From Aureimonas sp. AU12 (GTDB lineage: Bacteria; Pseudomonadota; Alphaproteobacteria; Rhizobiales; Rhizobiaceae), in assembly GCF_001463705.1 (NCBI RefSeq), contig NZ_BBWH01000001.1, positions 124,001 through 188,000 on the forward strand: 64,000 nucleotides of DNA. Direction: 5' to 3'. Made by a program: the position numbers and the translations under genes. Position 1 is the stretch's first letter; the number at the start of each line of letters is the position of its first letter. This document shows positions 53,880 through 63,851 of this stretch, piece by piece. The notes beneath the pieces are model-generated. The model saw only the letters and a program-made list of their open reading frames with translations. It searched no databases and was not told the origin of the DNA.

Positions 53880-55008
53880 TCAGTCGATGTCGGCAACCTC
53901 CGCGTCTCCGCCGAAAACGCGCTGGGCCAGCGCGCCCTCGATGAACTCGTCGATGCCGCCGTCGAGGATCTGCTGCGGCGAGGTGCTCTCGATGCCGGTG
54001 CGCAGGTCTTTCACCAGCTGATAGGGCTGCAGCACGTAGGAGCGGATCTGGTGGCCCCAGCCGATGTCGGTCTTCGACGAGGCGGCGGCGTTGGCCTTCT
54101 CCTCCTGCTTGCGCAGTTCCTCCTCGTAGAGCCGGGCGCGCAGCATGTTCCAGGCGGTCGCTCGGTTCTTGTGCTGCGAGCGCTCGCCCTGACACTGCAC
54201 GACGATGCCGGTTGCCAGATGCGTGATGCGCACGGCCGAGTCCGTCGTGTTGACGTGCTGTCCGCCCGCGCCCGACGCCCGGTAGGTGTCGATGCGGACA
54301 TCGCCCTCGTTGACGTCGATCTCGATCGAGTCGTCGACGACCGGATAGACCCAGACGGACGCGAACGAGGTGTGCCGACGCGCCTGGCTGTCGTAGGGCG
54401 AGATGCGCACCAGACGATGCACGCCCGACTCGACCTTCATCTTGCCGTAGGCGTTGTGGCCTTTCAGCAGGATCGTCGCGGACTTGATGCCAGCCTCTTC
54501 GCCCGAATGCTGTTCGAGCAGCTCGACCTTCATCTTCGCGCGCTCGCCCCAGCGCATGTACATGCGCAGAAGCATCGAAGCCCAGTCCTGGCTCTCGGTA
54601 CCGCCAGCGCCCGAATGCACTTCGAGATAGGTGTCGTTGCCATCCACCTCGCCAGATAGGAGGGTCTCGATCTGACGCTCCGCCACCTGCTTCTTCATCG
54701 CGCGGATCGCCGTCTCGGCCTCCTCGACGATGCCGGGGTCACCCTCCTCCTCGCCCATGGCGACGAGTTCGATGTTGTCCTCAAGGCTTCGCTCGAGCGC
54801 CTGGATGCCGCTGATCGCGGAATCGAGGCGCTGGCGTTCCTTCATCAGCCGCTGGGCTTCCTGAGGGTCGTTCCAAATGGAGGGATCTTCAGCGGCCGCG
54901 TTCAGGCGATCCAGTTCGCGCAGGGACTGATCCCAGTCAAAGATGCCTCCTCAGCAGGCTTACGGCCTGCTTGATGTCGTCGACGATCGATTCGATTTCG
55001 GCACGCAT
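53880..55008 (-). CDS. prfB: Peptide chain release factor 2, made by programmed +1 frameshift
   Basis: RF2 frees polypeptides at UGA and UAA codons. Frame 1 starts at ATG 55008 and runs 23 codons (ending LLRRHL) to an in-frame TGA at 54939-54937. Frame 2 continues from GAC at 54938, giving 375 residues in total, the normal RF2 length. It has the GGQ motif in SGAGGQHVNTTD and a SPY (instead of SPF) in VRISPYDSQ at the stop-codon-reading site, followed by RRHTSFASVWVYP. The frame starting at the ATG at 54845 alone would miss the N-terminal domain. It follows PBP1A on the same strand. Confidence 0.95.
54936..54951 (-). other. RF2 +1 frameshift signal
   Basis: On the minus strand, AGGAGG (54951-54946), three bases, then CTTTGAC (54942-54936). 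This is the classical RF2 recoding site: an internal Shine-Dalgarno three bases from CTT, a UGA stop and a following C. Low RF2 leaves UGA unread and the ribosome slips +1. Confidence 0.95.
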
Positions 55009-55086
55009 GCCGCGACCTCGCTTCTCATGAGAGGGTTGGGGAAGTGGCGCGGACCATAGGGAGGCCCGCCACCTCTGTAAAGCGAA

Positions 55087-55108
55087 CGGGCGGCCCGAAG
55101 ACCGCCCG
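55087..55108 (-). terminator. Hairpin between PBP1A and prfB
   Basis: CGGGCGG (55087-55093) pairs with CCGCCCG (55102-55108) in the 130-base gap after PBP1A. No T-run. It may partly separate the PBP1A and prfB transcripts. Confidence 0.45.
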
Positions 55109-55138
55109 CCGCCACCATGAAATCATGCCCGGTCGGGC

Positions 55139-57583
55139 TCAGAACAAGCCGCCGGCCCCCGAGACGATGGCCTGTTCGGCCTGCGGAGAGATCGCCTGCG
55201 CAGTCGGCGCACCGCCGAACCCGTCATCGCCGATCACCTCGTAGCTGTCGGACGGTCCGGTGCCGGGCTTGAAGGCCTCGATCACCGCATCCGAGCCTTC
55301 CGAGCTCGTCGCCATGCCGGTCTTCCGGTTCACCGCGATCTGCGTCATTCCGTCGGGAATGCGGAAGTCCACCGCCGGCTTGCCGGCCAGCGCCTGCTTC
55401 ATGAAGTCGACGAAGACCGGTGCCGCGAAGCCGCCGCCGCTGGCGCCGTGGCCCATGGGCGTCGGGTTGTCGTAGCCGAGATAGATGCCGGTCACGAGGT
55501 CGGGCGTGTAGCCCACGAACCAGCTGTCCTTTTCGTCGTTCGTGGTGCCGGTCTTGCCGGCGACGGGAACACCGAGCTCCTTGACGACGGTTGCCGTGCC
55601 GCGCTGCACGACGCCCTCCATCATCGACGTGATCTGGTAGGCCGTCATCGGATCGAGCACCTGCTGGCGGTCGTCGACCAGTTCCGGTTCGGCCTGGTCC
55701 GCCCAAGCCGTGTCGTTGCAGGCGTCGCACTTGCGGTTGTCGTGCTTGTAGACGGTGCGACCGTAGCGGTCCTGGATCCGGTCGATCAGCGAGGGCTCGA
55801 TCGAGCGGCCGCCATTGGCCATCACCGAGTAGGCCGAGACCATGCGCATGACCGTGGTTTCGCCCGATCCGAGCGCCATCGGCAGGTAGGGCAGCATCTT
55901 GTTGTAGATCCCGAAGCGCTCGGCATAGCCGGCCACGAGATCCATGCCCATGTCGCGGGCCAGACGCACCGTCATCAGGTTGCGGCTCTTCTCGATGCCG
56001 AGGCGCAGCGTCGACGGACCGGCGGACTCGCCGCCGTAGTTCTTCGGTTCCCAATATCCGCCGTTGCCGTCGGGGATCGAGATCGGCGCATCCATGATGA
56101 CCGACGCCGGGGTGTAGCCGTTGTCGAGCGCGGCGGCGTAGACGATCGGCTTGAACGAGGAACCCGGCTGGCGATAGGCCTGCGTCGCGCGGTTGAACTC
56201 GGACTGTGCGTAGGAAAAGCCGCCGGCCAGCGCCATGACGCGCCCCGTATGCGGATCCATCGCGACGAGCGCGCCTTGAACCTTCGGAGGCTGGCGAAGA
56301 CGATAGCCGTCGCCGTCGTCCTTCTTCTCGACATAGACGATGTCGCCGCGCGACAGGACCTGATCGGCGGTGCGAACCGAACCGCTTCGACCCTCGCGGT
56401 TCTGACGCAGCGCCCAGCGCATGTCGGCCAGCGCAATCGTGGCCATGTCGCGCTCGGGGCCGAACTTGCCGGACGCCTCGCGACCCGGCTGCAGGCCGAC
56501 GCTGACCGAATCGTCGGTCGACGCGAGAACGATCGCCAGCCGCCATTCCGGCACGTCCGACAGCGCTTCGACCTTGGCGAGCGGCTCGCCCCAGTCGCCG
56601 CCGATCTCGGCAGTGGAGATGGGGCCGCGATAGCCGCGGGCCTGATCGAACTGCAGGAGCGCGCGCTGAAGCGACTTGCGCGCCTCGACCTGCATCACCG
56701 GATCGAGCGTCGTGCGGATCGAAAGTCCACCCTCGTAGAGCGCGGTGGTGCCGTAGCGGCCGATGATCTCGCGGCGGACCTCTTCGGTGAAGTATTCGGC
56801 GGAGCTCACATAGGCGCCGCTTGGCCGGATGTTGATGCCCAGCGGCGTGGCCTTGGCCTCATCGGCCGCCTCCTGCGTGATCGCGCCGTTCTCGGCCATC
56901 CGGTCGATCACCCAGTTGCGGCGACCGATCGCCTCGTCGGGGTTGCGGAACGGATTGTAGTTTTCGGGCGCTTTCGGCAGGGCCGCGAGATACGCGACTT
57001 CCTGGATCTCCAGTTCGCTCACCGACTTGTTGAAATAGGACAGCGAGGCCGCCGCGACGCCGTAGGAGCCCATGCCGAGGTAGATCTCGTTAAGGTAGAG
57101 TTCGAGGATGCGATCCTTCGAATAGGCCTGCTCGATGCGCAGCGAGAGGATCGCCTCCTTCACCTTGCGCTCCATCGAACGCTCGTTCGTCAGAAGAAAG
57201 TTCTTCGCCACCTGCTGGGTGATCGTCGAGCCGCCCTGCATAGGACCGCCCTTGACGTAGACGAGGGCCGCGCGCGCGATGCCCTCGAGATCGACGCCGT
57301 GGTGCTCGTAGAAATTCTTGTCCTCGGCCGAAAGGAAGGCGTCCTTCAGGCGCTGGGGAATGGCCTGGATCGGCAGATAGAGGCGCCGCTGCTTGGCATA
57401 TTCGGCCATGAGGCCACCGTCCGACGCATGGATGCGTGTCATCACCGGCGGTTCGTACTTGGCGAGGACCTGATAGTCCGGAAGGTCCTGGCTCATGCTG
57501 TTGACGTAGAAGGCGACGCCTCCCGCGACGAGCAGCGCGAACACCGTCCCGATTCCGAAGAAGTATCCCAGCAGTCTGATCAT
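55139..57583 (-). CDS. mrcA: Penicillin-binding protein 1A (bifunctional)
   Basis: An 814-residue class-A PBP. An N-terminal membrane anchor (about 5-28) is followed by a GT51 glycosyltransferase domain (SAEDKNFYEHHGVD, near residue 90, and GGSTITQQVAKN) and a transpeptidase domain. The transpeptidase motifs are SSFK (near 475), SRN (near 533) and KTGTT (near 674). It polymerises and cross-links peptidoglycan in the periplasm. It lies downstream of the amidase gene on the same strand, then prfB follows, a gene order I recall as common in Rhizobiales. Confidence 0.96.
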   Translation of the reverse strand: MIRLLGYFFGIGTVFALLVAGGVAFYVNSMSQDLPDYQVLAKYEPPVMTRIHASDGGLMAEYAKQRRLYLPIQAIPQRLKDAFLSAEDKNFYEHHGVDLEGIARAALVYVKGGPMQGGSTITQQVAKNFLLTNERSMERKVKEAILSLRIEQAYSKDRILELYLNEIYLGMGSYGVAAASLSYFNKSVSELEIQEVAYLAALPKAPENYNPFRNPDEAIGRRNWVIDRMAENGAITQEAADEAKATPLGINIRPSGAYVSSAEYFTEEVRREIIGRYGTTALYEGGLSIRTTLDPVMQVEARKSLQRALLQFDQARGYRGPISTAEIGGDWGEPLAKVEALSDVPEWRLAIVLASTDDSVSVGLQPGREASGKFGPERDMATIALADMRWALRQNREGRSGSVRTADQVLSRGDIVYVEKKDDGDGYRLRQPPKVQGALVAMDPHTGRVMALAGGFSYAQSEFNRATQAYRQPGSSFKPIVYAAALDNGYTPASVIMDAPISIPDGNGGYWEPKNYGGESAGPSTLRLGIEKSRNLMTVRLARDMGMDLVAGYAERFGIYNKMLPYLPMALGSGETTVMRMVSAYSVMANGGRSIEPSLIDRIQDRYGRTVYKHDNRKCDACNDTAWADQAEPELVDDRQQVLDPMTAYQITSMMEGVVQRGTATVVKELGVPVAGKTGTTNDEKDSWFVGYTPDLVTGIYLGYDNPTPMGHGASGGGFAAPVFVDFMKQALAGKPAVDFRIPDGMTQIAVNRKTGMATSSEGSDAVIEAFKPGTGPSDSYEVIGDDGFGGAPTAQAISPQAEQAIVSGAGGLF

Positions 57584-57790
57584 CGTGTCCCCGTCGCCCG
57601 CACACCGGCAACCCTGTCGCCGCGCCGCAGATGCGCCCCGCTGATGGAGCCCAGAAGCGCCGGCGCGACCGCTCTCGTCGCCGCAACCGGTTCGCTTTGC
57701 GAATGATCCATAAATGAGGCGGACGCATGTTGCGAGGCGGTTTGGCGCTGCGGCTGTGGCGGTTTCGCAACGTCGGCCCGCAACCGACGC

Positions 57791-58996
57791 TCAGCGCGGC
57801 AGCGTCGCCGGCTGGCCCGTTCGGTGGCGTGCGAATTCGACGATCGAGGCCGCCAGCACCTTGGCGACCTTGCGCTGCCAGTCGCCCGAGGTCAGCAGCT
57901 TTTCCTCTTCGGCGTTCGAGAGATAGCCGATCTCGACGAGGATGGAGGGCACGTCGGGTGCACGCAGCACGCGAAATCCGGCGGAGCGCTTGGGGTTGTT
58001 AATCAGCTGGATACCACCGTCCTTCAGGTGAGCCACGAGACTGACCGCGAAATGCTCCGAGAAACTCTCGGTCTCGCGGCGCACGAGATCGACGAGGATG
58101 TCGTGGATCTCCGGCGCGTCCTGATCCCATTCCGATCCGGCAAAGCGGTCGGACGCATTCTCGCTCTCGGCAATCTCGCGCGACAGGCTGTCCGACGCCT
58201 TTTCGGACAGAGTGTAGACCGTCGCGCCGCGCAGATCCTTGAAACGGATCGAATCGGCATGGAGCGAGACGAACAGATTGGCGCCCGCACGCCGTGCGAT
58301 GGCGGAGCGCTCGTTCAGCGGAATGAAGGTATCGTCGTCGCGGGTGAGGACGACATCGACGCCGGGCGCCGATTTGAGCGCCTCCCGCAAGGCGAGACCG
58401 AACGCGAGATTGACGCTCTTCTCGTCCGTGCCTCCGTCGCCGGTCGCGCCGCGATCGACCCCGCCATGGCCGGGATCGACAACGACGGTGAAGCGCTTGC
58501 CCGGCTTGGCCGACGGCTGCGCGGCCGGCTCGGCAACCTTCGATGCGAGTGCGACCGGGGCGCTGAAATCGGCGTCGCGGCCGGGCACGAGCGTCAGCAC
58601 GACCTTCGAGCCCGTCTCGTCGCGGGCGACCTCGAGATCGGGACGCATCGCGTCCGTCAGGGTCAGGATGATGCGGTAGCGATTGTCGGCGACGAGGCCG
58701 TGCCGCATGTCCCTGACCACCTCGCTGCCCGAGATCGCGGCGAGCTTCACGGCCGAGACCGTGTCGTCGAGATCGAGCGCGACCCGGTAGGGCTTGCGCA
58801 GGAGCACGAGCTGCGGAGCCGCCGTTCCCGCGAGATCGAGCTCCAGCCGGAACGCCTTCTTTTCCTCCGTATGCCGAATCGCCGTGACGATGGTCGGATC
58901 GGCGGCGGATGCGTGTCCCCATGCGAGGCCGGACGCGACGGCGAAGAGAATCAGGAGCGCGCGTAGAGCGGTCGAAAAGCGGAGGACGTCGGTCAT
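57791..58996 (-). CDS. N-acetylmuramoyl-L-alanine amidase (AmiC-type)
   Basis: A 401-residue periplasmic amidase. It has a signal peptide (ALRALLILFAVASGLAW, cleavage near ASA, about residue 32), an AMIN domain (about 35-150) for septal targeting, and a zinc-dependent Amidase_3 domain (about 170-395). The domain carries VVDPGHGGVDRGATG and a later SLHADS and EIGYLSNAEEE. It cuts the lactyl-amide bond during cell separation. The frame opens at 59305, but ATG 58996 gives the signal peptide. PBP1A follows. Confidence 0.95.
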   Translation of the reverse strand: MTDVLRFSTALRALLILFAVASGLAWGHASAADPTIVTAIRHTEEKKAFRLELDLAGTAAPQLVLLRKPYRVALDLDDTVSAVKLAAISGSEVVRDMRHGLVADNRYRIILTLTDAMRPDLEVARDETGSKVVLTLVPGRDADFSAPVALASKVAEPAAQPSAKPGKRFTVVVDPGHGGVDRGATGDGGTDEKSVNLAFGLALREALKSAPGVDVVLTRDDDTFIPLNERSAIARRAGANLFVSLHADSIRFKDLRGATVYTLSEKASDSLSREIAESENASDRFAGSEWDQDAPEIHDILVDLVRRETESFSEHFAVSLVAHLKDGGIQLINNPKRSAGFRVLRAPDVPSILVEIGYLSNAEEEKLLTSGDWQRKVAKVLAASIVEFARHRTGQPATLPR

Positions 58997-59575
58997 GAGG
59001 CAGGTCGGCTGGCTGAAAGCGGATGCGGGACACAGGGCGGCGATGCGCGGGCGGCGATTACGTCCATAACAGATCCGCGGATTGCCTCGAATGAAGGCGT
59101 CCACTTGTTTAGCGGCCTCGCACGGCATAAAAGCGGAAGTGAGGCTTTCGCGTCGATCGCGGTTCGGCTTCGCAGCCCGCCGGCGGACACCATGATGCGT
59201 GTCGCCGAACACAGGGCGCGAGGCGGCTCCACGTTCAAGCCCGGTGCGGCGGCTTCCGACAAATTCCCATTCGACCGAGCCATCGTCTCGGCGGAACCGC
59301 TGCATGCTTCGACCGCGGGTCTCTCCGCCGGTCTGCGTGCAAATTCATCGGTCGTCAGAAACGGCCACCAGTTGTTGCAGGTCGCTCGCGCGTGTCATCG
59401 GCATATTCCCTCCCATCGGCTCCACGGACAGGTTCATCGAACCTCATGCCGTTGCTGTCGGGGACGGTCGCCCACCGACGCGAGACGTCCTTTGCGGACC
59501 AGCCTTTCCCGACATTTCGACCGGCGCCGCGCGCCGGAGCGTTGGCAAGTGCTGTGGTCCGGGAGTTGAGAATCC
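58997..59575. other. 579-base gap between amidase and rne; probable rne leader
   Basis: The long gap between divergent genes holds no supportable gene. Frames here have poor composition and no ribosome sites. Long 5' leaders that mediate RNase E autoregulation are known for rne in other proteobacteria, so most of this is probably promoter plus leader of rne. I see no unambiguous -35/-10 pair. Confidence 0.5.
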
Positions 59576-62491
59576 ATGGCCAACAAGATGCTGATCGATG
59601 CGTCGCACCCGGAAGAAACCCGGGTCGTCGTCGTCAAGGGTAGCCGGATCGAGGAGTTCGACTTCGAGTCCGAGCACAAGAAGCAGATCAAGGGAAACAT
59701 CTATCTGGCGAAGGTGACGCGGGTCGAACCCTCGCTCCAGGCCGCCTTTGTTGAATATGGCGGCAACCGCCACGGCTTCCTCGCCTTCAGCGAGATCCAT
59801 CCCGACTACTACCAGATCCCCGTCGCCGACCGTCAGGCGCTGATCGAGGACGAACTCGCCCGCGTCCGCGAGGATGAGGACGCCGAGGACCGCAAGGCCG
59901 CCAAGCCCGCCCGCCCGGCCCGCACGCGCCGCGACCGCAACGGCGAGGCGAAGCCTGCCGACGCCGAGGACGGCGACAGCATCTCGGAAGAGGTCTCGGC
60001 CGAAGACGCCGAACACGAGCAAGAGCACGACGAGGACGGCGACCACGAGGTCGAGAGCGATCACGAGGTCTTCGACGTCGGCTCCGCGCAGCCGGGACGC
60101 TACGAGGACCCCGCCGTCGAGGATGGTATCGCCGAGGGTCAGGACTCCGCATCCGGTGAAGAGGCCTCGACCGAGACCAACGGCGAATCGTCGGGTCGGC
60201 ACGGTGGCCGTCGCCGCTCGCGCCGCCGCGAACGCGTCAGCTCCGCGGACGTGGGCGACGAGGAGGCCGATCAGGTCGACGAGATCGGCAGCGAAGACGC
60301 GATGGAAGAGGTGCCGGTGCGCAACCGGCAGCCGCGCAAGCAGTACAAGATCCAGGAAGTCATCAAGCGTCGCCAGATCCTGCTCGTGCAGGTCGTGAAG
60401 GAAGAGCGCGGCAACAAGGGCGCTGCGCTCACCACCTACCTTTCGCTCGCGGGCCGCTACTCCGTGCTGATGCCGAACACCGCCCGCGGCGGCGGCATTT
60501 CGCGCAAGATCACCAACGCCGCCGATCGCAAGCGCCTGAAAGAGGTCGCGCGCGACCTCGAAGTGCCGCGCGGCATGGGCATCATCCTGCGCACGGCCGG
60601 CGCGATGCGCACGAAGGCCGAGGTCAAGCGCGACTACGAATACCTGATGCGGATGTGGGAAACGGTTCGTTCCCTCACGCTTCAGTCGACGGCGCCGGCC
60701 CTCGTCTACGAGGAAGGCAGCCTGATCAAGCGATCGATCCGCGATCTCTACAACAAGGACATCGATCAGGTTCTCGTGGCCGGCGAAAACGGCTACCGCG
60801 AGGCCAAGGACTTCATGCGCATGCTGATGCCCAGCCAGTCGAAGGTGGTGCAGCCGTATCGCGATCCGGTTCCGATCTTCGCGCGCCAGGGCATCGAGGC
60901 GCAGCTCGACAAGATGCTGCAGCCGAGCGTTACGCTGAAGTCCGGCGGCTACATCATCATCAACCAGACCGAAGCGCTGGTGGCGATCGACGTGAACTCG
61001 GGTCGATCGACCCGCGAGCATTCCGTCGAGGACACCGCCTACCAGACCAATCTGGAAGCCGCCGAGGAAGTGGCGCGCCAGCTGCGCCTTCGCGATCTCG
61101 CGGGCCTCATCGTCATCGACTTCATCGACATGGACGAGAAGCGGAACAACCGCAACGTCGAGAAGCGCCTGAAGGATTGCCTGAAGGACGACCGCGCCCG
61201 TATCCAGATCGGCCGCATCTCACATTTCGGCCTGATGGAAATGAGCCGCCAGCGCATCCGCGCCAGCGTCCTCGAATCGACGATGCAGGTGTGCCCGGTC
61301 TGCTCGGGCAACGGCTACATCCGCTCGGCCTCCTCGCTCGCGCTGCATCTCCTGCGCACCATCGAGGAGCACCTGCAGAAGCACGGCACCCATGACCTCA
61401 TCGTCAAGGTGCCGACCGCGACCGCGCTCTACGTGCTCAACGAGAAGCGCAGCACGATCGACGAACTCGAGCGCCATCACGGCCTTCGCATCGTTCTGGA
61501 AGCCGTGGACGGCCACGGCCATCAGCATATCGCCATCGAGCATGGCGCCGAAGCGGTGGCGCGGCCGCGTCCCGAGCCGGTGCAACCGGCCAACATCGAG
61601 ATCGAAGACGAGGACGACTTCGAAGTCGAGGACGAGATCGACGAGACCGAGGTCGAGGAGACGACAGAAGCCCCTGTGGTCGTCGAAGCCGAGGCCGAAG
61701 AACCTGCATCGCCGAGCGAGGAAGAGCGCCGCGACGGCGGCCGCCGTCGTCGCCGTCGGCGGCGGGGCGGACGTCGTGACGAGGCCGGCGAAACTCGCGC
61801 GGATGGTGCCGAGGGCGAGGACGCGGAAGGTGGCGACGAGCCCGAGGCCAGCGAGCCGGCAGAGGCGGATGCGATTTCGTCCGAGAGCGATGGCGACGAG
61901 GCCGAGAGCGAGGCCAGCCGCGAGCGCAAGCGTCGTCGGCGGGGTCGTCGTGGTGGTCGCCGCACTCGCGAGGATGGCGCGCACGACGTGGCGGTGATGG
62001 ACGTCGCCGGTGGTGCCGGATCCGGTGAAGACCTGCCCGACGTGATCGACGACGCGGTTGCCGAAGACCGGTACGACGAGGACGAGGCACCGGTCGAGAT
62101 CGGCGATGTCGCGGACCGTGCGTCCGACCCCGAGACGACCGACGCGGTCGATGCGCTCGAGGGCGTCGATCTCGACGGCGGCCGGCTCGAGGATCTCGAA
62201 GCCGATCGCAATGCCGATGCGCCGGACGAAAACGAGGTCATGTCGGCCAGTGCGGAAGCCGGAGCTCTCGTCGACGGCAACCCGCCGCTCGACGAGGTCT
62301 TCCCCGACGAAGACGACGCGACCAGCGTTTCCAACGATGTGATCGACAGCGAGATCGCTGCCGTGAACGATCAGCCTGATTCGGCCACGCGCGGTCCGCG
62401 GATCAGCGCCAACGGCGGCGAAGCCAGCGATGCGGGGGACGAGAACAAGCCCAAGCGGACGGGTTGGTGGGCGCGTCGCAGCTTCTTCTAA
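59576..62491 (+). CDS. rne: Ribonuclease E
   Basis: A 971-residue endoribonuclease that starts mRNA decay and processes rRNA and tRNA. The N-terminal S1 domain (from about residue 36) is split by an insertion of about 160 residues (about 95-255), rich in acidic and then arginine residues. The DNase I-like core carries the catalytic aspartate in VAIDVNSGRSTREH (about 470), and the zinc-link is CPVCSGNG (about 572). The C-terminal third (about 690-971) is disordered, with an Arg-rich RNA-binding block near 720 and long acidic tracts; it probably scaffolds a degradosome. Confidence 0.96.
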   Translation: MANKMLIDASHPEETRVVVVKGSRIEEFDFESEHKKQIKGNIYLAKVTRVEPSLQAAFVEYGGNRHGFLAFSEIHPDYYQIPVADRQALIEDELARVREDEDAEDRKAAKPARPARTRRDRNGEAKPADAEDGDSISEEVSAEDAEHEQEHDEDGDHEVESDHEVFDVGSAQPGRYEDPAVEDGIAEGQDSASGEEASTETNGESSGRHGGRRRSRRRERVSSADVGDEEADQVDEIGSEDAMEEVPVRNRQPRKQYKIQEVIKRRQILLVQVVKEERGNKGAALTTYLSLAGRYSVLMPNTARGGGISRKITNAADRKRLKEVARDLEVPRGMGIILRTAGAMRTKAEVKRDYEYLMRMWETVRSLTLQSTAPALVYEEGSLIKRSIRDLYNKDIDQVLVAGENGYREAKDFMRMLMPSQSKVVQPYRDPVPIFARQGIEAQLDKMLQPSVTLKSGGYIIINQTEALVAIDVNSGRSTREHSVEDTAYQTNLEAAEEVARQLRLRDLAGLIVIDFIDMDEKRNNRNVEKRLKDCLKDDRARIQIGRISHFGLMEMSRQRIRASVLESTMQVCPVCSGNGYIRSASSLALHLLRTIEEHLQKHGTHDLIVKVPTATALYVLNEKRSTIDELERHHGLRIVLEAVDGHGHQHIAIEHGAEAVARPRPEPVQPANIEIEDEDDFEVEDEIDETEVEETTEAPVVVEAEAEEPASPSEEERRDGGRRRRRRRRGGRRDEAGETRADGAEGEDAEGGDEPEASEPAEADAISSESDGDEAESEASRERKRRRRGRRGGRRTREDGAHDVAVMDVAGGAGSGEDLPDVIDDAVAEDRYDEDEAPVEIGDVADRASDPETTDAVDALEGVDLDGGRLEDLEADRNADAPDENEVMSASAEAGALVDGNPPLDEVFPDEDDATSVSNDVIDSEIAAVNDQPDSATRGPRISANGGEASDAGDENKPKRTGWWARRSFF

Positions 62492-62511
62492 GCGTCGACG
62501 TTTCATCATCG

Positions 62512-62544
62512 AAAAAAAGGGGCGGCTTTCGAGCCGCCCCTTTT
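62512..62544. terminator. Bidirectional terminator between rne and aminotransferase
   Basis: A nine-bp GC stem (GGGGCGGCT with AGCCGCCCC) closed by a TTCG tetraloop and flanked by A7 and T4 runs. It works in both directions: on the minus strand the stem is followed by TTTTTTT. Confidence 0.88.
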
Positions 62545-62568
62545 CATTTCAACAGTCCACCGCCGTTG

Positions 62569-63735
62569 TCAGCCGAAGAATGCCGCGAGCCGGTCGAGCG
62601 CTTCGCGAATGGCGTCGGGGTGGCCGGCATAGGACAGGCGCATCGTGCGCTCGCCCCGTTCGGGATCGAAGTCGATCCCCGGCGTCATGGCGACGTGGCA
62701 CTGCGCGAGGATCGTGCGCGCGAGTTCACTGGCATCGCCATATCCTTCCGGAATGCCGGCATAGGCGTAGAAGGCGCCGTCGATCGGCGCGACGTCTGCA
62801 AAGCCGAGCTTCGGCAGGGCGTCGGTGACCATGGCGCGGTTCCGGACATAGTCGGCCTTCACCGCCTCAAGTTCGTCGCCGGCGTCGAAGACGGCTGCGG
62901 CCGCGACTTGGCTGAGTTCGGGCGCAGAGATGTAGAGGCTCTGCCCGATACGCTCGGCGGCACGCACGAGGCTCGGCGGCAGCACGAGCCACCCGACCCG
63001 CCAGCCGGTCATGCAATAGTATTTGGAGAAGGAGTTGACGACGATCGGGCGCGAGGAAAACTCCAGCGCCGACGCCGCCGGCTCGCCATAGACGAGACCG
63101 TGGTAGATCTCGTCGGAGATGAAGGTGATCGTCTCGCGGTCCGCGAACTCCACGAGGCGGCGTAGTTCCTCGCGCGGCGTCACCGTGCCCGTCGGGTTCG
63201 CGGGGCTCGCGACGAGGACGCCTTGGATGGGCGCCTCGCGGTGGCACGCGGCCAGCCGGTCCGCCGTCAGGATATAGCCATCGCTGCTGTCGACGGGGAT
63301 CTCGACGGGGATGATGCCGAGCGCCTTCAGAATGTTGCGGTAGGCGGGATATCCGGGCGTCGCGATCGCCACCCGGTCGCCGACGTCGAAGGCGGCGAGG
63401 AAGGCTAGGTTGAAGCCGGCGGACGATCCCGTCGTCACCATGATGCGGTCGATGCCGACGTGACACGCATACGTGTCCGCGTAGTGATGGGCGATACGGC
63501 TGCGCAGATCGACCCGTCCCAGCGCATCGGTGTAGCCGACATGGCCGACGTCGAGGAAGCGGCGCGTGGCGTCGGCGGCGGGCTTCGGCACCGGCGCGGA
63601 CGGCTGGCCGACGGCCAGCGAGATGACGGGCTGACCAGCCGCGATCATCCGGTTCGCCTCGGCCAGCACGTCCATCGCGCGGAACGGATCGATCGCGGAG
63701 CGCCGGGATGCTTTGATCGGCCGGATATCGTACAT
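62569..63735 (-). CDS. Class-I/II pyridoxal-phosphate aminotransferase
   Basis: A 388-residue fold-type-I aminotransferase resembling aspartate/aromatic aminotransferases. Features are SPANPTGTVTP, DEIYHGLVYG, and the PLP lysine in VNSFSKYYCMTGWRVGW (near residue 236), with the C-terminal carboxylate-binding arginine in RTMRLSYAG. The exact amino donor is not clear from the sequence. It converges on rne and is divergent from an M48 peptidase start; the gene order rne/aminotransferase/M48 seems familiar from other Rhizobiales. Confidence 0.88.
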   Translation of the reverse strand: MYDIRPIKASRRSAIDPFRAMDVLAEANRMIAAGQPVISLAVGQPSAPVPKPAADATRRFLDVGHVGYTDALGRVDLRSRIAHHYADTYACHVGIDRIMVTTGSSAGFNLAFLAAFDVGDRVAIATPGYPAYRNILKALGIIPVEIPVDSSDGYILTADRLAACHREAPIQGVLVASPANPTGTVTPREELRRLVEFADRETITFISDEIYHGLVYGEPAASALEFSSRPIVVNSFSKYYCMTGWRVGWLVLPPSLVRAAERIGQSLYISAPELSQVAAAAVFDAGDELEAVKADYVRNRAMVTDALPKLGFADVAPIDGAFYAYAGIPEGYGDASELARTILAQCHVAMTPGIDFDPERGERTMRLSYAGHPDAIREALDRLAAFFG

Positions 63736-63851
63736 GACTGTCTCACAATTGCCGGATTGGGCGTCGGAGTGGATCGGGGCGCCGTCGAGCGGCGAAGCGA
63801 TCCGTTCGGGCGGTTCTTACGGTCGGGCATGAGGCGATGGGAAGGGCGGCG

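Noticed and set aside
59105-59569. Frames in the leader of rne
   Set aside because: There is no ribosome site, no recognisable domain and no codon bias; better explained as the rne leader.
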